Below, one piece after another: positions 30,481 through 38,764 of a stretch of 64,000 nt of DNA. Source of the stretch: Rhodoferax sediminis (GTDB lineage Bacteria; Pseudomonadota; Gammaproteobacteria; Burkholderiales; Burkholderiaceae_C). Position numbers and translations under genes: made by a program. Under the pieces are notes generated by a model that ran no database searches, was not told the DNA's origin, and was given only the letters and a program-made list of their open reading frames with translations. The DNA is taken from the NCBI RefSeq assembly GCF_006970865.1, contig NZ_CP035503.1, forward strand, positions 186,001 through 250,000. The letters are read 5' to 3'. Position 1 is the stretch's first letter; every line of letters begins with the position of its first letter.

Positions 30481-30957
30481 ATGCCGCTCGACCCCACCGA
30501 CCGCAAACTGCTGGCCGCGCTGCAGCGCGATGGCCGCGCCAGCATGGAGGCGCTGTCGCAGCTGGTGCACCTGTCGGCGCGCGCCACCCTGAACCGGGTG
30601 CGCAAGCTGGAGGCCGATGGCCACATCGAGGGCTACCGCGCCGTACTGGCGCGCGCCAGCCTGGGCGAGCATGTCTCCGTGTTTGCCGAGATCGCGCTGA
30701 AGGACCAGCGCCGGGCCACGGCGCAGCGTTTCGAGCGACACATGCTGGCCTGCCCCGAGGTGGTGGCCTGTTATTTGATCAGCGGCCGCTATGACTACCT
30801 GGTGCGCGTGGCCTGCCGCGACCTGGCCCATTACCGCGACCTGACCAGCGTCTGGCTGGACGATGTGACGCTGGGCATCGAAAAAATCATGACCAACACC
30901 GAGCTGCAAACTGTCAAGGAATTTGCCGGCTTCCCGTTACCGCTGGTCAAGCCCTGA
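30481..30957 (+). CDS. Lrp/AsnC-family transcriptional regulator
   Basis: Amino-acid-responsive regulator, 158 aa: N-terminal helix-turn-helix (DPTDRKLLAALQRDGRASME; LSARATLNRVRKLEADGHIEGY) and C-terminal RAM/AsnC ligand domain (about residues 65-150). It stands directly upstream of the ornithine aminotransferase/dihydrolase gene on the same strand. Such genes commonly control adjacent arginine/ornithine catabolism in response to those amino acids. A perfect 15-bp palindrome 6 nt after its stop is a candidate operator. Confidence 0.92.
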   Translation: MPLDPTDRKLLAALQRDGRASMEALSQLVHLSARATLNRVRKLEADGHIEGYRAVLARASLGEHVSVFAEIALKDQRRATAQRFERHMLACPEVVACYLISGRYDYLVRVACRDLAHYRDLTSVWLDDVTLGIEKIMTNTELQTVKEFAGFPLPLVKP

Positions 30958-30963
30958 GGCCAT

Positions 30964-30978
30964 CTTCCGAATCGGAAG
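30964..30978. promoter_or_regulatory. Candidate Lrp/AsnC operator
   Basis: Perfect palindrome CTTCCGA-A-TCGGAAG, centred about 110 nt before the ATG of the rocD-type gene and immediately after its presumed regulator. Size and symmetry suit an Lrp/AsnC dimer site. Confidence 0.4.
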
Positions 30979-31081
30979 TTCAAGGTCCATGCCGCGGCCG
31001 GCCCGACCGGGCCGGCGCGCCCATCTTCACCACTGCCGCAGCCTCTTGCGACCTACACTGATTTCCATCAAGGAGATCATC

Positions 31082-33391
31082 ATGACTATCGAAAAAAGAG
31101 CGGCAACGCAAGAATTTATCAAGGCTGAGGCGCAATTCTGTGCGCACAACTACCATCCGGTGCCGGTCGTGGTGGAGCGTGCGCGCGACTGCCTGGTGTG
31201 GGACGTGGAGGGCCGCGAATACCTCGACATGATGAGTGCGTATTCCGCCGTCAGTCACGGCCATCTGCACCCGCGGCTGGTCGCGGCGGCGACGCGCCAG
31301 CTGCAGCAGGTGGCGGTCACCTCGCGCGCGTTTCACAGCACGGTGCTGGGGCCGTTCCTGGAAAAGCTCTGCCGGCTCGCCGGCTTCGAGCAGGCCCTGC
31401 CGATGAACACCGGCGCCGAGGCGGTGGAAACCGCCATCAAGGCGGCGCGCCGCTGGGGCCACCGTGTCAAGGGAATCGCCGACGGCACGGCCGAAATCCT
31501 GGTGGCGCGCAGCAACTTCCACGGCCGCACTACCACCGTGATCAGCGCGTCGAGCGAGCCTGACTACAAGGCCGGCTTCGGGCCCCTCACGCCCGGCTTC
31601 AGGTTCTTTGATTTCGGCGATATGGCCAGCGTGCGCGCGGCCGCCTCGCCCCGCACCTGCGCCGTGCTGGTGGAGCCGATCCAGGGCGAGGCCGGCATCG
31701 TGCTGCCGCCGCCCGGCTTCTTCACCGAGCTGCGCGACTGGTGCAATGAACACAACATCCTGCTGATTCTCGACGAGGTGCAGTCGGGCCTGGGGCGCAC
31801 CGGGCGCTGGTTCGCGTTCGAGCACGAGGGCATCCGGCCCGACGCGCTGATCCTGGGCAAGGCGCTGGGCGGCGGGTTGCTGCCGGTCAGCGCGTTCCTG
31901 GCCGACCACGCCGTGATGGACGTGTTCACCCCCGGCAGCCACGGCTCCACCTTCGGCGGCAACGCGCTCGCCGCCGCAGTCGCTCTGGAGGCCCTGCAGG
32001 TGATGGAAGACGAGAACCTGGTGGCGCGCAGCGCGGCGCTGGGCCGGCACTTGCTGGCGCGGCTGCAGGCGGTGCAGCCCGCGGCCGCGCCGCTGATCCG
32101 CGCCGTGCGCGGCCGCGGACTGTGGGTGGGCGTGGAGATGGACCCGGCACTGGCCAATGCGCGCGAGGTGGTCGAGCGCATGGCGGCGCACGGCGTGCTG
32201 TCCAAGGAAACCCACGAGACCGTGATCCGCTTCGCCCCGCCGCTGACCATCACGCGCGACCAGATCGACCGGGCCGTGGATGTGTTTGCGCAAATTGTCC
32301 TTGCCATGCGGCCGAAGCCTGCTATACATTCGGGAGCAAATGCGCCATCGCCACGTCCCCTGCAGGAGACCACCGCCATGACCGATTCGCCGTCCGCGTC
32401 CGAGGCCAATGCAGCGCCGGCGCCGCATCTGCTAATGAGCCCGCCCGACTACTTTGAAGTCAGCTACGCCATCAACCCCTGGATGGACCCGACGCGCTGG
32501 TCGCTCGACGCGCGGCGCCTGTCGCAGGACGCGCACACCGGCTGGGTGGCCTTGAAGCAGCGCTACGAAGCGCTGGGCGCCCGGGTGGTGGTCAAGCCCG
32601 CCGCCCATGGCCAGCCCGACCTGGTGTTCACGGCCAATTGCGCCGTGGTGCTGGACGGCAAGGTGGTGCTCGCGCGCTACCTGAATGCCGAGCGCCAGGG
32701 CGAGGAAGAACACGGCCAGCGCCTGTTCGAGCAGTTGCTCGCGCGCGGCGAGGTCGATTCGCTGCATCGCACACCCGAGAGTGTGTTTTTCGAGGGCGCG
32801 GGTGACGCCATTTTCGATGCTGGGCGCGGCATCATGTGGATGGGCTACGGCCAGCGCTCCAGCATGCAGGCGCGCCACACGATAGCGCAGGTGTTCGGTA
32901 TCCCGACGCTCGCGCTGGAGCTGATCGACCCGCGCTTCTACCACCTCGACACCTGCTTTTGCCTGCTCTCGGGCGGCGAAGTGCTGTACTACCCCGAGGC
33001 CTTCACCGAGGCCGGCCGCGCGCAGATCCGGGCCGTGGCGGGCGAACACCTGATCGAGGCCGGCGCCGACGACGCGCTGCACTTGGGCGTGAATTCGGTG
33101 TGCATCGGCCGCGATGTCGTGATGTGCCACTGCAGCGCGCCGCTGCGCGAGCGGTTGACGGCGCGCGGCTATCGCGTTCACGTGGTGCCGCTGGGCTCGT
33201 TCAACCGTTCCGGCGGCGCGGCCTACTGCCTGACCCTGAAGCTGAACAATATCTATCAGGGGCGCGTGGGGGCGGATGAACGCCGCGACGGGCCGCCCCG
33301 AGCAAGTTCGGCCCCCTCGGGGGGCAGCGCAGCACACGCAGTGGCCAGCGTGGGGGCGAACGAGCCTCAACCCTGGCCCAAGGCCGCGTAA
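31082..33391 (+). CDS. ornithine aminotransferase fused to arginine dihydrolase-like guanidino hydrolase
   Basis: A 769 aa frame with two complete enzymes. Residues 1 to about 410 are ornithine aminotransferase (RocD): GAEAVETAIKAARRWG, Asp231 in DEVQSGLGRTG and PLP lysine Lys260 in LILGKALGGG. Residues about 449-727 are a guanidino-modifying hydrolase resembling the arginine dihydrolase domain of cyanobacterial ArgZ/AgrE: LLMSPPDYFEVSYAINPWM, DLVFTAN (Asn519), FFEGAGD (Glu571, Asp575), YHLDTCF (His621) and catalytic-type Cys716 in AAYCLTL. Together they would turn arginine into ornithine and then glutamate semialdehyde. AAGGAG precedes the ATG at 31082. The roughly 35-residue linker contains an internal ATG (32378) with its own AGGAG, so two proteins may be made. 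The last 40 residues come from a dispersed repeat. Confidence 0.82.
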   Translation: MTIEKRAATQEFIKAEAQFCAHNYHPVPVVVERARDCLVWDVEGREYLDMMSAYSAVSHGHLHPRLVAAATRQLQQVAVTSRAFHSTVLGPFLEKLCRLAGFEQALPMNTGAEAVETAIKAARRWGHRVKGIADGTAEILVARSNFHGRTTTVISASSEPDYKAGFGPLTPGFRFFDFGDMASVRAAASPRTCAVLVEPIQGEAGIVLPPPGFFTELRDWCNEHNILLILDEVQSGLGRTGRWFAFEHEGIRPDALILGKALGGGLLPVSAFLADHAVMDVFTPGSHGSTFGGNALAAAVALEALQVMEDENLVARSAALGRHLLARLQAVQPAAAPLIRAVRGRGLWVGVEMDPALANAREVVERMAAHGVLSKETHETVIRFAPPLTITRDQIDRAVDVFAQIVLAMRPKPAIHSGANAPSPRPLQETTAMTDSPSASEANAAPAPHLLMSPPDYFEVSYAINPWMDPTRWSLDARRLSQDAHTGWVALKQRYEALGARVVVKPAAHGQPDLVFTANCAVVLDGKVVLARYLNAERQGEEEHGQRLFEQLLARGEVDSLHRTPESVFFEGAGDAIFDAGRGIMWMGYGQRSSMQARHTIAQVFGIPTLALELIDPRFYHLDTCFCLLSGGEVLYYPEAFTEAGRAQIRAVAGEHLIEAGADDALHLGVNSVCIGRDVVMCHCSAPLRERLTARGYRVHVVPLGSFNRSGGAAYCLTLKLNNIYQGRVGADERRDGPPRASSAPSGGSAAHAVASVGANEPQPWPKAA
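32301..32380 (+). promoter_or_regulatory. Internal promoter, ribosome site and ATG before the dihydrolase half
   Basis: TTGCCA (32301-32306) and TATACA (32323-32328) are separated by 16 nt, followed by AGGAG (32364-32368) and an in-frame ATG at 32378 (MTDSPSASEA). The combination lies exactly in the linker between the two enzyme domains and would give a free 337 aa dihydrolase. Confidence 0.45.
33310..33356 (+). repeat. Family B repeat at the 3' end of the fused gene
   Basis: GGCCCCCTCGGGGGG, CAGCGCAGCACACGCAGTGG and CCAGCGTGGGGG form the reverse complement of the 23018 copy with few differences. It is translated as part of the protein tail (APSGGSAAHAVASVG). Confidence 0.7.
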
Positions 33392-33403
33392 ACTGGCGCA
33401 CTC

Positions 33404-34501
33404 ATGCAGCTCGCTCCGGCCCAACTCCCGCAACACCTCCAGCGCGGACTCAAACCCCTGTACACCCTGCACGGCGACGAGCCGCTGCTGATCCAGGAGG
33501 CGGCCGACGCGTTGCGCGCCGCCGCCAGGGTCCAGGGCTACACCGAGCGCACGGTGCACACGGTGGCCGGTGCCAACTTCGACTGGAGCGAGGTGCTGGC
33601 GGCGGGCGGCTCGCTGAGCCTGTTTGCCGACAAGCAGATCGTCGAGGTCCGCATTCCCTCGGGCAAGCCCGGCAAGGAGGGCAGCGAGGCGCTGCAGCAA
33701 CTGGCCGCGCAGGCGCAGGGCAATGACAGCACGCTGACCCTGGTGCTGCTGCCGCGGCTCGACAAGGCGACCAAATCCGGGGCCTGGTTCGCGGCGCTGG
33801 AGAGCTTTGGCGTCACGCTGCAGGTCGAGCCGGTGGAGCGCGGCGCGCTGCCGCCCTGGATCGCCCAGCGCCTGCAGGCCCAGGGCCAGCGCGTCAGCTC
33901 GGGCGAGGCCGGGCAGCGCACGCTGCAGTTTTTTGCCGACCGGGTGGAGGGCAACCTGCTGGCGGCGCACCAGGAAATCCAGAAGCTGGCGCTGCTGTAC
34001 CCGCAGGGCGAGTTGACGTTCGAGCAGATCGAGCGCGCCGTGCTCAACGTCGCGCGCTACGATGTGTTCAAGCTGTCCGAGGCGGTGCTCGGCGGCCAGA
34101 TCGGGCGCATGACGCGCATGCTCGACGGGCTGCAGGCCGAGGGCGAGGCCGAGGTGCTGGTGCACTACACGCTGGCCGAGGACATCCGCGCGCTCAAGCG
34201 CGTGAAGGACGCGATTGGCGCAGGGCGCCCGCTGCCCATGGCGCTGCGCGAGCAGCGCATCTGGGGCCTGAAGGAGCGCCTGTTCGAGCGCGCGCTGCCG
34301 CGCCTGACCGACACCGCGCTGGCCAATTTGCTGTACGCGGCGCACCAGGTCGACGGCATCGTCAAGGGCCTCAAGCAACCCGACTGGCCGGAGGATGGCT
34401 GGCAGGCGCTGCACCGGCTCGCGACCACGCTGTGCCGCGAGTGCGCGGTGCTGCCTGCCAGAGGCGCCGGCACGCCGCTGCGTGCCAAAATAGGGGTATG
34501 A
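33404..34501 (+). CDS. holA: DNA polymerase III delta subunit
   Basis: Clamp-loader subunit that opens the sliding clamp, 365 aa. Similarity to HolA runs from the N-terminal [21 protein letters not shown] (the conserved GDEPLL) through [15 protein letters not shown] to [17 protein letters not shown] near the C-terminus. It starts 12 nt after the preceding stop. Its own stop overlaps the proA start (ATGA). Confidence 0.95.
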   Translation: MQLAPAQLPQHLQRGLKPLYTLHGDEPLLIQEAADALRAAARVQGYTERTVHTVAGANFDWSEVLAAGGSLSLFADKQIVEVRIPSGKPGKEGSEALQQLAAQAQGNDSTLTLVLLPRLDKATKSGAWFAALESFGVTLQVEPVERGALPPWIAQRLQAQGQRVSSGEAGQRTLQFFADRVEGNLLAAHQEIQKLALLYPQGELTFEQIERAVLNVARYDVFKLSEAVLGGQIGRMTRMLDGLQAEGEAEVLVHYTLAEDIRALKRVKDAIGAGRPLPMALREQRIWGLKERLFERALPRLTDTALANLLYAAHQVDGIVKGLKQPDWPEDGWQALHRLATTLCRECAVLPARGAGTPLRAKIGV

Positions 34502-35838
34502 ACGCACCCAGTGATAGCCCCACGCTTGCCGCTTCGGGCCTCGACATCGCCGACTACACGCGGACCCTGGGTTTGCAGGCGAAAGCGGCTTCAGCCCTGA
34601 TGGCGCGTGCGGATACAGCTATCAAAAATGCAGCACTGCGCAAACTCGCGAGCCTGCTGCGCAGCAGCGGCCCGGCGCTGCAGGTGGAGAACGCGAAGGA
34701 CATCGAGCGCGCCGTCGCGGCCGGCCTGGCCGCGCCGCTGGTGGACCGGCTGGGGCTCAGCCCCAAGGTGCTGGAGACCTGCGCCCAGGGCTGCGAGCAG
34801 CTGGCCGCCATGCCCGACATCATTGGCGAGATCACGGCGCTGCGCCAGCAGCCCAGCGGCATCCGCGTCGGGCAGATGCGTGTGCCGATCGGCGTGTTCG
34901 GCATGATTTTCGAAAGCCGCCCCAACGTGACCATCGAGGCCGCCAGCCTGTCGATCAAGAGCGGCAACGCCTGCATCCTGCGCGGCGGCTCGGAAGCGAT
35001 CGAATCCAACAAGGCGCTCGCGAAACTGGTGCAGCAGGCGCTGGTCGAGAGCGGCCTGCCGGCCCACGCCGTGCAGCTGGTGCAGACCACCGACCGCGAG
35101 GTGGTCGGCCAGCTCATCACGATGCCGCAGTTTGTCGACGTGATCATTCCGCGCGGCGGCAAGGGGCTGATCGAGCGCATCTCGCGCGATGCCAGGGTGC
35201 CGGTCATCAAGCACCTGGACGGCAACTGCCATGTCTACGTCGACGACCCCTGCGACATCGACATGGCCGTGAAGGTGGCCGACAACGCCAAGACCAGCAA
35301 GTACAGCCCCTGCAACGCCAGCGAAGGGCTGCTGGTGGCGCGCGGCGTGGCGCAGGAATTCCTGCCGAAGATCGGCGCCATCTACGCGGCCAAGGGCGTG
35401 GAGATGCGCTGCGACCTGGAAGCCGCACAGATCCTGCGAGCGGCCGTTCAACCCGGCTCTGTTGAGGGCCGGCGTGCGCCGATGATCGAGGCCGCCACCG
35501 AGCAGGACTGGTACGAGGAATATCTCGCGCCCATCATCAGCGTGAAGGTGGTGGCGGGGCTGAACGAAGCCATTGCGCACATCAACCAGTACTCCAGCCA
35601 CCATACCGACGCGATCCTGACGCGCGACCACATGCACGCGCAGCGCTTCCTGCGCGAGGTCGATTCGGCCAGCGTGATGGTGAATGCCAGCACGCGCTTT
35701 GCCGACGGCTTCGAGTTTGGCCTGGGCGCCGAAATCGGCATCAGCACCGACAAGTTCCATGCGCGCGGGCCGGTCGGGATCGAGGGGCTGACGTCGCTGA
35801 AGTACGTTGTATTGGGTCAGGGCGAAGTGCGCAGCTAG
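34498..35838 (+). CDS. proA: gamma-glutamyl phosphate reductase
   Basis: Second step of proline synthesis: NADPH-dependent reduction of glutamyl-5-phosphate to glutamate-5-semialdehyde. It is 446 aa, within an aldehyde-dehydrogenase-like fold; catalytic cysteine in [11 protein letters not shown], cofactor loop [11 protein letters not shown], and the C-terminal [14 protein letters not shown] and [13 protein letters not shown]. Translationally coupled to holA. Its product is the same semialdehyde that the upstream RocD half generates, so proline synthesis and arginine breakdown meet at one metabolite here. Confidence 0.97.
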   Translation: MNAPSDSPTLAASGLDIADYTRTLGLQAKAASALMARADTAIKNAALRKLASLLRSSGPALQVENAKDIERAVAAGLAAPLVDRLGLSPKVLETCAQGCEQLAAMPDIIGEITALRQQPSGIRVGQMRVPIGVFGMIFESRPNVTIEAASLSIKSGNACILRGGSEAIESNKALAKLVQQALVESGLPAHAVQLVQTTDREVVGQLITMPQFVDVIIPRGGKGLIERISRDARVPVIKHLDGNCHVYVDDPCDIDMAVKVADNAKTSKYSPCNASEGLLVARGVAQEFLPKIGAIYAAKGVEMRCDLEAAQILRAAVQPGSVEGRRAPMIEAATEQDWYEEYLAPIISVKVVAGLNEAIAHINQYSSHHTDAILTRDHMHAQRFLREVDSASVMVNASTRFADGFEFGLGAEIGISTDKFHARGPVGIEGLTSLKYVVLGQGEVRS

Positions 35839-35915
35839 TGCATTTGTATTTGTTGCTCGCGGCGCATTTGTCGGGTAGTGTCGATATCCCGCCGGACACA
35901 AAAGAAAGAAACTTC

Positions 35916-37205
35916 ATGAGTGCATCCATGACCAGCGCCGCGCCGCGGCCCAAGGCCACGCCAAAAGTGATTGCCGCGATCACGATCGGCAATGGCCTGG
36001 AGTTCTTCGATTTCACCGTCTACGGCTATTTCGCCATCGTGATCGGCCAGCTGTTCTTCCCGGTCAAGGACAAGGCCTACGAGCTGATGCTGGCGCTCGG
36101 CACCTTCGGCATCGCGTTCGTCGCGCGGCCGATCGGCGGCCTGGTGCTCGGGCTGTTCGCCGACAAGGTGGGGCGCAAGCCGGCGATGACACTGACGCTG
36201 ATCCTGATGGCGCTGGGTGCGCTCGGCGTCGCGGTCGCGCCGACCTACGCGCAGATTGGCCTTTGGGCGCCGGTCTGGCTGACCGTGGCACGACTGGTGC
36301 AGGGCTTCGCGCTGGGCGGCGAGGTCGGTGCATCGACCTCGCTGTTGCTCGAATACGCCGACGACCACAGCCGCGGCTATTTCGGTAGCTGGCAGTTCGT
36401 CAGCCAGGGTTTCAGTTCGCTGCTCGGTGCGGGCGTTGCCGCGCTGCTGACCAACACGCTGTCGCACGACGCGCTCTACAGCTGGGGCTGGCGCATCCCG
36501 TTCTTCATCGGTGTGCTGATGGTGCCGGTCGGCGTCTACATCCGGCGCCATCTCGACGAGACGCTGGGCCATCGGGCGCACGCTGACGAGAGCGCGAAGG
36601 CCAAGCTCAAGGAGGCGTTCAGCACCCATGCGAAGCTGATCTGGTCCGGCGTGCTCCTGATCTGGGGCGGCACGGTGGCGACCTACCTCATCGTCTTCTA
36701 CTTCCCCACCTATGCAAAGCAGTATCTCGGCATGCCGCTGTCGGTGAGCCTGTGGGCCGGCGTCACCGCGTCGGCGATCCTGATCCCGGTATCGATCTTT
36801 GCCGGCCGGCTGTCGGACCGGGTGGGCCGGATCCCGGTCACCTGGTGGTCGCGGCTGGCCCTGGTGCTGCTGGTGGTGCCGGGCTTCATGCTGCTGGTGC
36901 ACTACCGCACTCCGGCAGTACTGCTCGGGGTGGTCGCGGTGCTGTCGGTGCTGCTTGCGCTGCAGGCCTCGCCGGGCATCACCTTCATCACCGAACTCTA
37001 TCCGCGGCCGATCCGCGCCACGTCGCTGTCGGTCGTCTACAGCCTGGGCGTCGCGATCTTTGGTGGCACGGCTCAGGTGATCGCAACCTGGCTGATCAAA
37101 CTCACCGGCAGCGAACTTGCGCCGGCCTGGTACATGATCGTCGCGACGCTGCTCTCGTCGCTGCCCTTCCTCTGGCTGAAGGAAACCGCCGGTAAGCCGA
37201 TTTAG
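35916..37205 (+). CDS. MHS-family MFS metabolite/H+ symporter
   Basis: Twelve-helix symporter of the metabolite:H+ symporter family (citrate, proline/betaine and dicarboxylate carriers), 429 aa. Features: GNGLEFFDFTVYGYFA in helix 1, GLFADKVGRKPAM in loop 2-3, RLVQGFALGGEVGAS in helix 4 and ELYPRPIRATSLSV in helix 10-11 loop, close to citrate-proton symporters. I start at the ATG at 35916 rather than 78 nt earlier because similarity begins shortly after. It lies between proA and gshA and looks like a single-gene unit; substrate remains a guess. Confidence 0.88.
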   Translation: MSASMTSAAPRPKATPKVIAAITIGNGLEFFDFTVYGYFAIVIGQLFFPVKDKAYELMLALGTFGIAFVARPIGGLVLGLFADKVGRKPAMTLTLILMALGALGVAVAPTYAQIGLWAPVWLTVARLVQGFALGGEVGASTSLLLEYADDHSRGYFGSWQFVSQGFSSLLGAGVAALLTNTLSHDALYSWGWRIPFFIGVLMVPVGVYIRRHLDETLGHRAHADESAKAKLKEAFSTHAKLIWSGVLLIWGGTVATYLIVFYFPTYAKQYLGMPLSVSLWAGVTASAILIPVSIFAGRLSDRVGRIPVTWWSRLALVLLVVPGFMLLVHYRTPAVLLGVVAVLSVLLALQASPGITFITELYPRPIRATSLSVVYSLGVAIFGGTAQVIATWLIKLTGSELAPAWYMIVATLLSSLPFLWLKETAGKPI

Positions 37206-37319
37206 GCGGGGGCGGGGCGGGTGCGGCACGCGCGCCGCACCCCTTGCAAGTCGCCGCGGCGCCCTCAGGTTCTAGAATCCGGTGCAGTACTCCACCGGAC
37301 GACAACCAAAAAGGGCCGC

Positions 37320-38612
37320 ATGGTTCCCCATCTCATCACGGCGCTCACGGGCCCCATCAACGAACTCGAGCAGCGCGTTCTCGACTCCATGCCCGCCATC
37401 GAGCGCTGGTTCCGGCTCGAGTGGATGGAGCACACGCCGCCGTTCTACAGCGCGGTCGACATCCGCAATGCCGGCTTCAAGCTGGCGCCGGTGGACACCA
37501 ACCTGTACCCGGGCGGCTGGAACTACCTGACGCCCGAAATGCTGCCGCTGGCGGTGCAGGCGGCGCAGGCGGCGATTGAAAAAATCTGCCCCGAGGCCAG
37601 AAACCTGCTGGTGATCCCGGAAAACCACACCACACGCAACACGTTCTACCTGAGCAGCGTGGCGCAGCTGCAGCGCATCTTCCACATGGCCGGGCTGAAC
37701 GTGCGCGTCGGCTCGATCGATCCCGCCATCAAGAAAACCACTACGGTCGAGTTGCCGCACGGCGAGCACGTGACGCTGGAGCCGGTGATTCGCGGCCGGC
37801 GCCGTCTCGGCCTGAAGGATTTCGACCCCTGCACCATCCTGCTCAATAACGACCTGGCCGCCGGCATTCCCGGCATTCTGGAAGACATTCATGAGCAGTA
37901 CCTGCTGCCGCCGCTGCACGCGGGCTGGTCGGTGCGGCGCAAGAGCAACCATTTCCACAGCTACGAAGAGGTGTCCAAGCGCTTTGGCAAGCTGCTGGGC
38001 ATCGACCCCTGGCTCATCAACCCGATGTTCGGCAAGTGCGGCGAGGTGAATTTTGCGGAAGGGCCGGGCATGGACTGCCTGAGCAGCAACGTCGATGCGC
38101 TGCTGACCAAGATCCGGCGCAAATACAAGGAATACGGCATCAACGAAAAACCGTTCGTGGTGGTCAAGGCCGACAACGGTACCTCCGGCAAGGGCATCAT
38201 GACGGTGCGCGACGCCAAGGACCTCGAGGCGCTCGGCCGCAAAAGCAGGACGGACTTCGGCAAGGCCGGCCAGGAGGTCAGCGATCTCATCATCCAGGAA
38301 GGCGTGCTGACCAACGAGCGCATGAACGACGCGGTGGCCGAGCCGGTCGTCTACATGATGGACCGCTACGTGGTGGGTGGCTTTTACCGCGTGCATGCAG
38401 AACGCGGCGTGGACGAGAGCCTGAATGCTCCGGGTTCGCGGTTCGTACCGCTGGCGTTTGCCGAGAGTACGCGCTTACCTCAGCCGGGCATGAAGCCCGG
38501 CGCCAGCGCCCCCAACCGCTTCTACATGTATGGCGTGATCGGCCGGCTCGCCATGCTGGCCGCCAGCTATGAGCTCGAAGCCACCGATCCCGACGCCGAG
38601 ATCTACGACTGA
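37320..38612 (+). CDS. gshA: glutamate-cysteine ligase, proteobacterial ferrooxidans type
   Basis: ATP-dependent first step of glutathione synthesis, 430 aa. It belongs to the GshA form of Acidithiobacillus and many betaproteobacteria, unlike the enterobacterial enzyme: MVPHLITALTGPINELEQ at the start, FFHSYEEVSKRFGKLLG-like centre (here HFHSYEEVSKRFGK), GKCGEVNFAEGPGMD and the ATP-grasp-like VVKADNGTSGKGIMTV. gshB lies about 3.5 kb downstream on the same strand. Confidence 0.94.
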   Translation: MVPHLITALTGPINELEQRVLDSMPAIERWFRLEWMEHTPPFYSAVDIRNAGFKLAPVDTNLYPGGWNYLTPEMLPLAVQAAQAAIEKICPEARNLLVIPENHTTRNTFYLSSVAQLQRIFHMAGLNVRVGSIDPAIKKTTTVELPHGEHVTLEPVIRGRRRLGLKDFDPCTILLNNDLAAGIPGILEDIHEQYLLPPLHAGWSVRRKSNHFHSYEEVSKRFGKLLGIDPWLINPMFGKCGEVNFAEGPGMDCLSSNVDALLTKIRRKYKEYGINEKPFVVVKADNGTSGKGIMTVRDAKDLEALGRKSRTDFGKAGQEVSDLIIQEGVLTNERMNDAVAEPVVYMMDRYVVGGFYRVHAERGVDESLNAPGSRFVPLAFAESTRLPQPGMKPGASAPNRFYMYGVIGRLAMLAASYELEATDPDAEIYD

Positions 38613-38640
38613 GGCGCTCCGGCATGCCCGGCGCGTCAGT

Positions 38641-38657
38641 TGTTGCGTTGCAACAAT
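38641..38657. promoter_or_regulatory. Perfect inverted repeat upstream of kup
   Basis: TTGTTGC-GTT-GCAACAA, in the 152 nt between gshA and kup and about 108 nt before the kup start. It could be an operator for a dimeric regulator. Lacks a T-run, so it is not a typical terminator. Confidence 0.4.
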
Positions 38658-38764
38658 TGCGTGATTTGCGGCGTGTAGACGTTTTTACTCACGGGATATG
38701 GCGCCTTCCAAGTGCAGAATAGCCCCCTTCAAGACAACGCAAGCCGGTCCGGCATCAAGACCGG

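Noticed and set aside
34579-34630. Family A repeat inside proA
   Set aside because: CAGCTATCAAAAATG resembles the repeat head on the minus strand, but the protein aligns at constant length with E. coli ProA, so chance is as likely.
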